Under the pieces are notes generated by a model. The model did no database searches and was not told where the DNA came from. It saw only the letters and a list, made by a program, of their open reading frames with translations. Source: Lutibacter sp. Hel_I_33_5 (GTDB lineage: Bacteria > Bacteroidota > Bacteroidia > Flavobacteriales > Flavobacteriaceae). Taken from it: a stretch of DNA of 64,000 nt. The position numbers were made by a program, and so were the translations under genes. The DNA is taken from the NCBI RefSeq assembly GCF_007827455.1, contig NZ_VISM01000001.1, forward strand, positions 2,643,501 to 2,707,500, given 5' to 3'. Each line of letters starts with the position of its first letter. Position 1 is the first letter of the stretch. This document shows, piece after piece, positions 1-6,942 of this stretch.

Positions 1-2
1 GT

Positions 3-80
3 TCTTCGATTGTGAGAGATATCATGCGAAATGGAGGTGATGCAACACAGTTAATTCCTCCTTCGGTTAAAATAAAATAG
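3..80 (+). CDS. 3' end of an unidentified protein (partial)
   Basis: An open frame enters from the left edge and ends at a TAG; only the last 25 residues are visible, ending IPPSVKIK. No domain or motif can be recognised from so short a tail. It lies 66 bp upstream of the M14 peptidase gene on the same strand. I call it coding because the frame is open and fits a gene ending before a short intergenic gap; the product is unknown. Confidence 0.45.
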   Translation, partial: SSIVRDIMRNGGDATQLIPPSVKIK

Positions 81-93
81 CAATATTTAACTG

Positions 94-118
94 TTATATC
101 AAGCGGAGTCGAGATATC
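94..118. repeat. Possible fragment of a flavobacterial intergenic repeat
   Basis: This short gap contains AAGCGGAGTCGA flanked by ATATC and GATAT, giving a 5-bp stem. The GC-rich core stands out from the AT-rich surroundings and resembles the 'TCGACTCCGCT' sequences often scattered between genes in flavobacterial genomes. Only one copy is seen in this window, so repetition is inferred from memory, not shown. Confidence 0.25.
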
Positions 119-146
119 TTATATAATTAACTAAAAGTATTTAATT

Positions 147-1898
147 TTGAAAAGGCTACTACAATATTTTCTGATTTTTATTTTGATAGTTTCATGTCAG
201 CAAGAAAAAAAAGAAGCTGAAAAAGATTTTACAACCCTATTTGAAAAATCAGGCGGAACTGAAACTCCAGAATATGAAGCCGTAATTTCTTATTATAAAG
301 ATTTAGCCAATAGTTTTAGCGAAATTTCATTATTTGAAATAGGTGAAACCGACTCTGGAAAACCTTTACATTTAGTTGTTTTTAATACTGATGGAAAAAC
401 TGACTTAAATAAAATAAAGACTAGCTCTAAAAATCGGGTATTAATTAATAATGGAATTCACCCTGGAGAATCTGACGGAATTGATGCTTCGATGTTATTA
501 TTACGTGATATAGTAAAAAATGATTCGTTAAAAACTAAATATAAAAACTCCTTGATTTGTGTAATTCCTGTGTATAATATTGGTGGTGCATTAAATAGAA
601 ATTCGCATACGAGAGCAAATCAACAAGGACCAAAAGAATATGGTTTTAGAGGAAACGCTAGAAATTTTGATTTAAATAGAGATTTTATAAAACAAGACAC
701 AAAAAATGCTGTTGCTTTTGCAGAAATATTTCATGCTGTGAATCCAGATGTATTTGTAGATAATCATGTAAGTAATGGAGCAGATTATCAATACGCAATT
801 ACACATTTGTATACGCAACATAATAAATTAGGAGGGAAGCTAGGTGCTTTTTTGGAAGAAGAAATGCGACCTGATTTAGAAAACTCTCTCAATAAAAAGG
901 GAATTGATATTACACCCTATGTTAATGTTTGGGGTACAACTCCAGAAAAAGGATGGAGTCAGTTTTTTGATTCGCCAAGATACTCAACAGGATACACAAC
1001 CTTATTTAATACGTTTGGTTTAATGGTTGAAACTCACATGTTAAAACCGTATAAAACTAGAGTAGAACAAACGTATGAATTACTATTTTCTACCTTAGAT
1101 TTTACAGAGAATCAATCAGTAAAAATTAAAGAATTAAGAAAAAATGTAGTTCAAGAATTAATCGATAAAAAAACATATCCGATTACTTTTAAAGTTGATA
1201 AAGAAAATCCATCAACATTTTCTTTTAAAGGCTATGAAGGAGAAATAATTGATAGTAAGGTAACAACTGGTAAACGGTTGTTTTATGATAAAACGAAGCC
1301 TTTTAAAAAAGAGGTTAATTATTTCAATAACTATGTTGCTACAAAAAAAGTAACGATTCCTAAAGCATATATTTTACAACAAGGTTGGCATAAAATTATT
1401 GATCGATTAGAAAACAATAACATCGAATTTACTCGAATAAAAAAGGACACAGTTATAACTGTTGAGGTGAATCATATTGCAGATTATAAAACGAGAAAAT
1501 CAGCCTATGAAGGTCATTATTTACATTACAATACTTCCGTAACAAAATCAAAAGAAGAGATTCATTTTAAAAAAGGTGCTATTTATATTCCTACGAATCA
1601 AAATGGAATACGATATATTATTGAAACCTTAGAAGCAGAAGCGGTAGATTCATTTTATAATTGGAATTTTTTTGATACAATTTTGCAGCAAAAAGAAGGA
1701 TATTCTCCTTATGTTTTTGAAGATGTTGCTGAGCAATTTTTAAAAGAAAATCCAGCAATAAAATTAGCTTATGAAGAGAAATTAAAAAGTAATGTTGATT
1801 TTGCTAAAAATTCTAGAGCGCAATTATATTGGATTTATAAACAAACGCCACATTATGAAAAGGCGCATTTAAGAATGCCAGTTTTTAAAGTTTATTAA
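147..1898 (+). CDS. Secreted M14-family zinc carboxypeptidase, lipoprotein
   Basis: Probable zinc-dependent carboxypeptidase of family M14, acting outside the cytoplasm on peptides. The N-terminus is a lipoprotein signal (hydrophobic residues 6-15, then VSC with Cys17). The first two zinc ligands are in HPGESDG (His105, Glu108), the third is probably His207 in DNHVSNG, and the catalytic Glu is probably Glu295 in MVETHM. NARNFDLNRDF near 170-180 fits the M14 substrate-binding Asn/Arg. The start codon is TTG, chosen because the signal peptide begins there and no upstream ATG is in frame. About 250 C-terminal residues lie beyond the catalytic domain and I do not recognise them. Its stop overlaps the stop of the convergent histidine kinase gene. 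Confidence 0.85.
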   Translation: MKRLLQYFLIFILIVSCQQEKKEAEKDFTTLFEKSGGTETPEYEAVISYYKDLANSFSEISLFEIGETDSGKPLHLVVFNTDGKTDLNKIKTSSKNRVLINNGIHPGESDGIDASMLLLRDIVKNDSLKTKYKNSLICVIPVYNIGGALNRNSHTRANQQGPKEYGFRGNARNFDLNRDFIKQDTKNAVAFAEIFHAVNPDVFVDNHVSNGADYQYAITHLYTQHNKLGGKLGAFLEEEMRPDLENSLNKKGIDITPYVNVWGTTPEKGWSQFFDSPRYSTGYTTLFNTFGLMVETHMLKPYKTRVEQTYELLFSTLDFTENQSVKIKELRKNVVQELIDKKTYPITFKVDKENPSTFSFKGYEGEIIDSKVTTGKRLFYDKTKPFKKEVNYFNNYVATKKVTIPKAYILQQGWHKIIDRLENNNIEFTRIKKDTVITVEVNHIADYKTRKSAYEGHYLHYNTSVTKSKEEIHFKKGAIYIPTNQNGIRYIIETLEAEAVDSFYNWNFFDTILQQKEGYSPYVFEDVAEQFLKENPAIKLAYEEKLKSNVDFAKNSRAQLYWIYKQTPHYEKAHLRMPVFKVY

Positions 1899-3421
1899 TT
1901 TTCTAAAACAGAATTTATCACTTCTAAAAGCTCATTTGACGTATAGGGTTTAGAAATTACTCTAGAAAAACCAAGTTTTTTATAACGTCTAATATCATCT
2001 ACACTTGTGTTTCCAGTAATTGCTAATGCAGGTATGGTAGCATTATGTTTTAAAAACAATTCTTTTTGCTTTATTAACTCTTCACCTGTCATGTGCGGCA
2101 TGTGAATATCTAATAAAACAAGGTCGAATTTTTGTTCTTTTAGTTTATTAAATGCTTCTAAACCATCGTTTACAATAGTTGTTTTTGCGCCCATTTTCTT
2201 TAATAAATGAACGGCAATCATTCGGTTAAACTCATCATCGTCAGCATATAAAATTTCTAAACCGTTAACTTTAGAAGTGTCGTTTACTTTAGTTTCAACA
2301 ACTTTTTTAGTTTCTAATGGTTTTTCGAAAGGAATATTTATAGTAAAGGTCGTTCCAATATGTAATTCGCTATCAACAATAACCTTACCTTTCATAGATT
2401 CGGTTAACAATTTTACAATGGATAAACCTAAGCCCGCACCTCCAAAAACTCTATTATCATCTATATCTGTCTGCTCGTATTCTTTAAAAATCTTACCTAA
2501 TTGTTTAGGTGTCATCCCTCTACCAGTATCCTTAACCTTAAAACTTAGGATAACTTTATTTTTTTTAATAGACTGTACATCAACTTCTATAGTGATGCTA
2601 CCGTCGTTGGTGAATTTTAGAGAATTACCAATTAAGTTTATAAGGATTTGAGAAATTCTAACTGAGTCTCCAATAACAGATTCAGGTATTTCGTCTGAAA
2701 TAGCACTGCTTAATTTTATATGACTTTTGCTGTTATGAAGTTTAAAATTGTTAATTACATTCTCTACAATCTCTTTAATTGAAATTGGTGTTTCAGATAA
2801 GTCTAGTTTACCTGCTTCAATTCTAGAGAAGTCTAAAATATCATTTACAATTACTTTCAAATTTTTGCCAGAAATAACTAAAGATTCTGCATACTTTTTA
2901 ATCTCAGGATTTTTAACGTTAGAAAAAATTAAATCAGCAAAACCTAAAATTGAATTTAAAGGATTTCTAATCTCATGACTCATAATCGCTAAAAATCGAG
3001 ATTTTTCTTTGTTCAATTTTTCTGCACGTTTTTTTAGTGTGTCAAGCTCTTTGTTTTGTTTATCAAGTTTGCTTTTTACTAAAAAAATATCGTTTCTATT
3101 CTGGTTTAATTTTGTGATGTATTTGTAGGTAGAAGTTCTATCTAAAATAGTAACAGTAATGGAATCTTCATTTTTTAATAGCTCAATATCTATATTAAAT
3201 TCTTTATTGGATGAGGTAATTACCATACCATCCATTTCAAATTCTTTATTAAGAATTAAAGCATCTAATGTAGCTTCTAAAAAAGAACAGGTTTCATAAA
3301 TAGAATCGTTAATTTTAAATTCTTTTTTTGCAAAAGTACCCGAAAGAATGTTTTTAATAACACCAGAAAAATCTAATTCTAATTGAATAAATGTTTTTTC
3401 TATTTTAGGTGATATTATCAA
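1895..3421 (-). CDS. Soluble hybrid histidine kinase with C-terminal receiver
   Basis: Two-component hybrid kinase without membrane segments. An unrecognised, possibly PAS-like N-terminal region (1-105) is followed by a coiled coil (about 106-142), a HisKA domain with His149 in MSHEIRNPL, and an HATPase domain (N box around 261-271, G1 DTGRGM near 298-303, G2 GGAGLGLSI near 327-335). A receiver domain follows (about 388-508) with phospho-acceptor Asp438 in LVLLDIHMP. The start is TTG; the next internal Met would remove half of the N-terminal domain. It is the last gene of a four-gene operon, 12 bp after the GTPase gene, so its input is probably intracellular and linked to that GTPase (inference). 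No output DNA-binding domain is present. Confidence 0.88.
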   Translation of the reverse strand: MIISPKIEKTFIQLELDFSGVIKNILSGTFAKKEFKINDSIYETCSFLEATLDALILNKEFEMDGMVITSSNKEFNIDIELLKNEDSITVTILDRTSTYKYITKLNQNRNDIFLVKSKLDKQNKELDTLKKRAEKLNKEKSRFLAIMSHEIRNPLNSILGFADLIFSNVKNPEIKKYAESLVISGKNLKVIVNDILDFSRIEAGKLDLSETPISIKEIVENVINNFKLHNSKSHIKLSSAISDEIPESVIGDSVRISQILINLIGNSLKFTNDGSITIEVDVQSIKKNKVILSFKVKDTGRGMTPKQLGKIFKEYEQTDIDDNRVFGGAGLGLSIVKLLTESMKGKVIVDSELHIGTTFTINIPFEKPLETKKVVETKVNDTSKVNGLEILYADDDEFNRMIAVHLLKKMGAKTTIVNDGLEAFNKLKEQKFDLVLLDIHMPHMTGEELIKQKELFLKHNATIPALAITGNTSVDDIRRYKKLGFSRVISKPYTSNELLEVINSVLEN

Positions 3422-3433
3422 TATTAATAAGGT

Positions 3434-3913
3434 TTATTTTAACGATTTTTCTGCTAAAAGCTGAAAAGCATCTTCTACATTTTCATCTTCTTTTGCACTG
3501 GTAAAAAAATCTACGTTTACTAAGTCTTTAATTTTATTTAATTCTTTAGTAGTTACTAGATCTTTTTTGTTTCCTGCTACTATAATGTTTTTTAAACCCG
3601 ATAATTCTTTAACGCTATCTAGGTTTTCTTTAATATTTTCGTAAGTTTCTTTTCTGCTTAAATCAAAAACATACATGGCAGCGCTTGCGCCTAAAAAGTA
3701 AGATTTTGGTAGCTTTTCTTTCCCAATAGTTCCAGAAACGTCCCAAATTAATAGCTTAATAGTGTCATTTTTATGCTCCACTATTTTTGTGCTAACTCTT
3801 ACGCCAATAGTACTTATATAATCTTCGGAAAAGACACTTTTTACAAACCTTCTTATTAGCGAGGTTTTGCCTACTCCAAAATTACCAACAAGTAATACTT
3901 TTTTTGCAGTCAT
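3434..3913 (-). CDS. Small Ras-like GTPase
   Basis: Single-domain GTPase of the Ras/Rab/Arf superfamily, 159 residues, cytoplasmic. Visible motifs are the P-loop GNFGVGKTS (10-18), a switch I Thr in ISTIGVR (about 35), G3 DVSG (58-61), G4 NKKD (115-118) and G5 TSAKE (138-142). The Gln that usually follows DxxG in switch II (GQE) is replaced here by GTIGKE, so hydrolysis may need a partner. It lies between the roadblock-like protein gene and the histidine kinase gene, 31 bp and 12 bp apart, resembling the way MglA-type GTPases are encoded beside roadblock proteins. It could control polarity, motility or kinase activity; this is inference. Confidence 0.85.
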   Translation of the reverse strand: MTAKKVLLVGNFGVGKTSLIRRFVKSVFSEDYISTIGVRVSTKIVEHKNDTIKLLIWDVSGTIGKEKLPKSYFLGASAAMYVFDLSRKETYENIKENLDSVKELSGLKNIIVAGNKKDLVTTKELNKIKDLVNVDFFTSAKEDENVEDAFQLLAEKSLK

Positions 3914-3944
3914 TCAGTTTGGTTATAGTTACTAAATGTAGTAA

Positions 3945-4766
3945 TTATTTATTGTTAATTAAACTTTCTTCTATTAAACTATTTAATTTAGTTTCATCAG
4001 ATAAAAAAGAACGATCTCTTAAAATGATTTCTGCTAAACTATTAATGTCATCAGAAAGTTTGTTTTTAAATCCAGGGGTTAATATACCAGAACTTGCAAT
4101 TGCAATGTATATCGATTTAAAATTATGTATGGTTAATTGAAATGTTTCAAATTTAATATCTTCTAAGTTTTGTCCTTCTTTAGAAAAAGCATCTTCAGCA
4201 AATGATTTAATTGCTGTTAACATGCCAGAAACCATATCTTTATCAGCAATATTACCTCTAGAATAACTTCCCGCTAATAAGCCAGAATCTTTTTCTATAA
4301 TAAATATCTCTTCTAAGATAGGCTCAAATACATCTTGTAAAATTTCATCACCTTGATTAACATTTTTATCATTTCTGAAAAAACGTTTTATTTTTTCTTT
4401 AAAAGAAAAGGACTCTTTTATTTTTTGATTGATGCTATCTGATAAGTCAGCAATTTCTTTAACAATAAATTTCTTGATTAATTTACCCATAATAGGGTAC
4501 AGGGCTTCTACAACTTCGTCTTGAGAATCTCTAATTTGAATTTTAATAGTTTCGGTAATCGTATCTCCAAAATATTCTGGGAAATTTTCACGAAGATCTT
4601 CTATTTTTTCATCTACAAGAGGAGAAACACGTCCAGAAAATTTCTCTTGAACTAAAACCTCTTCTTTTAAGGTGTTAAAGTTTTCTCTTTCATCTTGTAA
4701 TAAAAGGTCCTTGAGAATTTCAAAACGTTTGTCAATAATATCTTTATTGTCAATAGTTTTTTTCAT
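3945..4766 (-). CDS. Roadblock/longin-like signalling protein
   Basis: 273 residues, mostly helical and charged, no signal peptide or membrane segment. The C-terminal part (about 150-250) carries the pattern IFIIEKDSGLLAGSYSR followed by DKDMVSGMLTAIKSFAEDAF. I recognise this pattern from a family in which a roadblock/longin-like sensor region precedes an OmpA domain, for example in cyanobacteria; the OmpA domain is absent here. The preceding amphipathic segment (about 85-130, containing LYPIMGKLIKKF) also fits that family. Such modules commonly bind small GTPases, and a GTPase gene follows directly. The start abuts the stop of the upstream coiled-coil gene with no gap, so translation is probably coupled. 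Confidence 0.65.
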   Translation of the reverse strand: MKKTIDNKDIIDKRFEILKDLLLQDERENFNTLKEEVLVQEKFSGRVSPLVDEKIEDLRENFPEYFGDTITETIKIQIRDSQDEVVEALYPIMGKLIKKFIVKEIADLSDSINQKIKESFSFKEKIKRFFRNDKNVNQGDEILQDVFEPILEEIFIIEKDSGLLAGSYSRGNIADKDMVSGMLTAIKSFAEDAFSKEGQNLEDIKFETFQLTIHNFKSIYIAIASSGILTPGFKNKLSDDINSLAEIILRDRSFLSDETKLNSLIEESLINNK

Positions 4767-5123
4767 TTATCCCTGTAACGTAAGAGCTATTTTTTCTAAT
4801 GCTTTTCCTAGTTTTCTTCTGTCTGCTTTAGTATCGTCTAATTTTTCAAGTCTTTTGTCAAGGTCTTTGGTAAGTGCGTCAAACCTACTTTCCATAAGGT
4901 TTTGTAGATCTGCTAACTTTTTCTCAATACTTTGAGTAGTTTGATGAAGATTGCTTTCTGTTTCTTTTCTAAGAGCTTCAATTTTTGAGTTAACATCATT
5001 AAATTGTTCGTCGTATTGTTGAATATTTTCCGAAAATATTAAATCTCTTACTGCAGCTATTCTACTATCAACCGAGTTATTAGCAACTGCTCCATTCTGT
5101 GGTGTAGAAATATTTTTCCCCAT
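4767..5123 (-). CDS. Small coiled-coil protein
   Basis: 118 residues, strongly charged, with heptad-like spacing from about residue 35 to 105 (for example ESRFDALTKDLDKRLEKL). It has no signal peptide, membrane segment or catalytic motif. It is the first gene of the signalling operon, behind a well-formed promoter, and its stop codon touches the start of the roadblock-like gene. A scaffold or oligomerisation role for the GTPase/kinase module is inferred from position alone. Confidence 0.7.
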   Translation of the reverse strand: MGKNISTPQNGAVANNSVDSRIAAVRDLIFSENIQQYDEQFNDVNSKIEALRKETESNLHQTTQSIEKKLADLQNLMESRFDALTKDLDKRLEKLDDTKADRRKLGKALEKIALTLQG

Positions 5124-5159
5124 TTAATTATCGTTTTAGTTTTTATTAAGGTATCATTA

Positions 5160-5190
5160 CAAATATACATTAAAATAAATGTTATATCAA
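5160..5190 (-). promoter_or_regulatory. Promoter of the GTPase/kinase operon
   Basis: Read on the minus strand this is TTG, a 20-nt spacer, then TATATTTG, matching the Bacteroidota pattern TTG-N17-23-TAnnTTTG. The predicted start site near 5155 gives a leader of about 30 nt before the coiled-coil gene. Confidence 0.6.
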
Positions 5191-5268
5191 GTAACAAAAA
5201 AACTAAACATAATTAAGCAGTAATTTTATATGCTAGAATTATAAAAGAGAAATTTAAAATGATTTTAT

Positions 5269-6333
5269 TTAGTTGATGATTATTGTGTTTCTACTTACAA
5301 TTTTTTGATCCACTTTAAAGATAAAATAATACATACCTTTATTTAGATTTGAAACATCAATTGAATCTTTTATGGTTGATTTTTTTACTAAAATTAATTT
5401 TCCCATAACATCAAAAATATTGATTGAGTTAAAGGGGTGCTCATTTGTTTCTTTAATGAAAAGCCTTTTTTTAACTGGGTTAGGGTACGTTTTAATAGTC
5501 TGAGTGTTTTGTGATAATTCTTCTATTGATAAAGGAGAAACTTGCTCAATACTAAAATCTGCAAACAATACTTCTTCATCCCTTAAATCAGCAACGTTTA
5601 ATAAACTTCTATAAATTCCCCATTTTGGTCTAACAAATTCGGCTCCATTTTGCCAATTTATTGTATTGTTGTTACTGTATTCAAAAACAGTATTTTGGTT
5701 ATCGACTCTTTTAATTATTAACGAGTAATTTTTATTTGAGCCATAACTAATGTCTTCAGTAATTTCTACCCAAGTCCCTTTTAATAATGATAAATCTACT
5801 TTCTTTATGGTACTTTGACTGTTAGTATTTGTATATCTTAACTCTAACTTATCAGGATTCCCTTTTCTTGCAGTTAATGTATACATAGGTATTGAAGAAT
5901 AATCACCACCTACAGATTTTAATTGATGCAAATGAGTAAAGTTAGGAGAAGCTTGAAAATCTTTATCAACTTTCATTTTCCATTTGTAAATTACACGCTC
6001 GCCAACAACACCTAATAAATTTTCTGGACTTTTATCATAAGCTTTTATTTCATTCCGTTGTCTATCAAATTTCTGACAACGGTCATTATCATTCTCAGTA
6101 TGAATGATAAATCTGAAAACATGTTTATTTAAATCTGCGTCAAAAATTTCATCAATATGCCTTCCAAAACTAACGTGATTACAATCTGGTACTTCAACCA
6201 CATTATAATTTGGTGCTAAAACCGAATTGATTAATTCGTATGTATTTCCTTCTCCATCAGCAGTTAATGTAACTTGAGAAAACGAAGAATAACTAAGCAT
6301 TAATAATAAATAAAGAACTTTTTTTTGTGACAT
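5269..6333 (-). CDS. T9SS-exported polysaccharide-lyase-like jelly-roll protein
   Basis: A signal peptide (1-20, ending FSQ) is followed by a beta-rich domain (about 25-265). Motifs RQRNEIKAY, FTHLHQLK and KWGIYRSLL resemble those of concanavalin-like polysaccharide lyases (heparin lyase I / PL20 / PL7-type folds). The last 80 residues form a Por-type sorting domain, from TYPNPVKKRLFI through SINIFDVMGK to LNKGMYYFIF, which directs export through type IX secretion and attachment to the outer surface. Substrate and exact family are not certain. The hexuronate-type palindrome in its leader suggests a uronic-acid-containing polymer (inference). It stands alone, with no susCD pair beside it. Confidence 0.65.
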   Translation of the reverse strand: MSQKKVLYLLLMLSYSSFSQVTLTADGEGNTYELINSVLAPNYNVVEVPDCNHVSFGRHIDEIFDADLNKHVFRFIIHTENDNDRCQKFDRQRNEIKAYDKSPENLLGVVGERVIYKWKMKVDKDFQASPNFTHLHQLKSVGGDYSSIPMYTLTARKGNPDKLELRYTNTNSQSTIKKVDLSLLKGTWVEITEDISYGSNKNYSLIIKRVDNQNTVFEYSNNNTINWQNGAEFVRPKWGIYRSLLNVADLRDEEVLFADFSIEQVSPLSIEELSQNTQTIKTYPNPVKKRLFIKETNEHPFNSINIFDVMGKLILVKKSTIKDSIDVSNLNKGMYYFIFKVDQKIVSRNTIIIN

Positions 6334-6345
6334 AAATTAAAATAT

Positions 6346-6363
6346 AAATTGGTTAACCAATTT
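6346..6363. promoter_or_regulatory. 18-bp palindromic operator, GntR/UxuR-like
   Basis: AAATTGGTTAACCAATTT is a perfect 18-bp palindrome between the predicted promoter and start codon of the lyase-like gene. It differs only at the two central bases from the E. coli UxuR/ExuR-type site AAATTGGTATACCAATTT and contains the TGGTnnACCA core of FadR-subfamily GntR regulators. At about +4 to +21 it would block transcription when bound. No GntR gene is in the window. Confidence 0.6.
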
Positions 6364-6371
6364 TTAGTCCT

Positions 6372-6379
6372 CAAAAATA
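6372..6379 (-). promoter_or_regulatory. Minus-7 box for the lyase-like gene
   Basis: TATTTTTG on the minus strand fits TAnnTTTG; no clear TTG lies at the -33 distance. The predicted start site near 6367 places the operator palindrome directly downstream. Confidence 0.4.
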
Positions 6380-6480
6380 CTAAATAATATTTTTAAGTAT
6401 TTGATTTTAAAATTTAATTAACATCAATTTTAAAAGAATTTTCAAAAAAGTTGTAAATTGAAAGCATTAAAACTACAAAT

Positions 6481-6942
6481 GTGCAAGAAATAACAATCAA
6501 CGGAAAAAGTCATCGTGTAGATGCTCCAGACGACATGCCATTATTATGGGCTATTAGAGATATAGTTGGACTAACGGGAACAAAATTTGGATGTGGTGTA
6601 AGCCAATGCGGAGCTTGTTCTGTTTTAGTAGACGGAAACTTAACACGCTCTTGTAGCATTCCAGTTTCCTACGCAGCAGGCAAAGAAATATTTACTATCG
6701 AAGGAAGTTCAGAAAATTTAGAACATCTTAGAGAAGCGTGGAATGATGGAAATGTTCCACAATGTGGCTATTGTCAATCTGGGCAATTAATTGCTGCTAC
6801 CGCTTTATTAGATAAAAATTCGAATCCTACAGACGAAGATATTGACAAAGCAATGAGTGGAAATATTTGTAGATGCGGAACCTATACGCGTATCAGAAAA
6901 GCAATTCATAAAGCAGCAGCACTTAAAAACAATCCATCATGA
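6481..6942 (+). CDS. [2Fe-2S] subunit of a molybdenum hydroxylase (IorA/CoxS type)
   Basis: Small iron-sulfur subunit that passes electrons from the molybdenum centre in xanthine-oxidase-family enzymes. The plant-type cluster is held by Cys38, Cys43 and Cys46 (CGVSQCGAC) and Cys58. The second cluster uses Cys95, Cys98 (CGYC), Cys130 and Cys132 (CRCG). 153 residues is the usual length. The start is GTG; the sequence [10 protein letters not shown] begins normally for the family right after it. The stop overlaps the start of the large subunit gene as ATGA. No signal peptide; it probably travels with its Tat-exported partner. Confidence 0.9.
   Translation: MQEITINGKSHRVDAPDDMPLLWAIRDIVGLTGTKFGCGVSQCGACSVLVDGNLTRSCSIPVSYAAGKEIFTIEGSSENLEHLREAWNDGNVPQCGYCQSGQLIAATALLDKNSNPTDEDIDKAMSGNICRCGTYTRIRKAIHKAAALKNNPS

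Noticed and set aside
2277..2651. 124-codon frame antisense to the histidine kinase
   Set aside because: Runs opposite the conserved ATPase domain of the kinase and shows no protein-like pattern.
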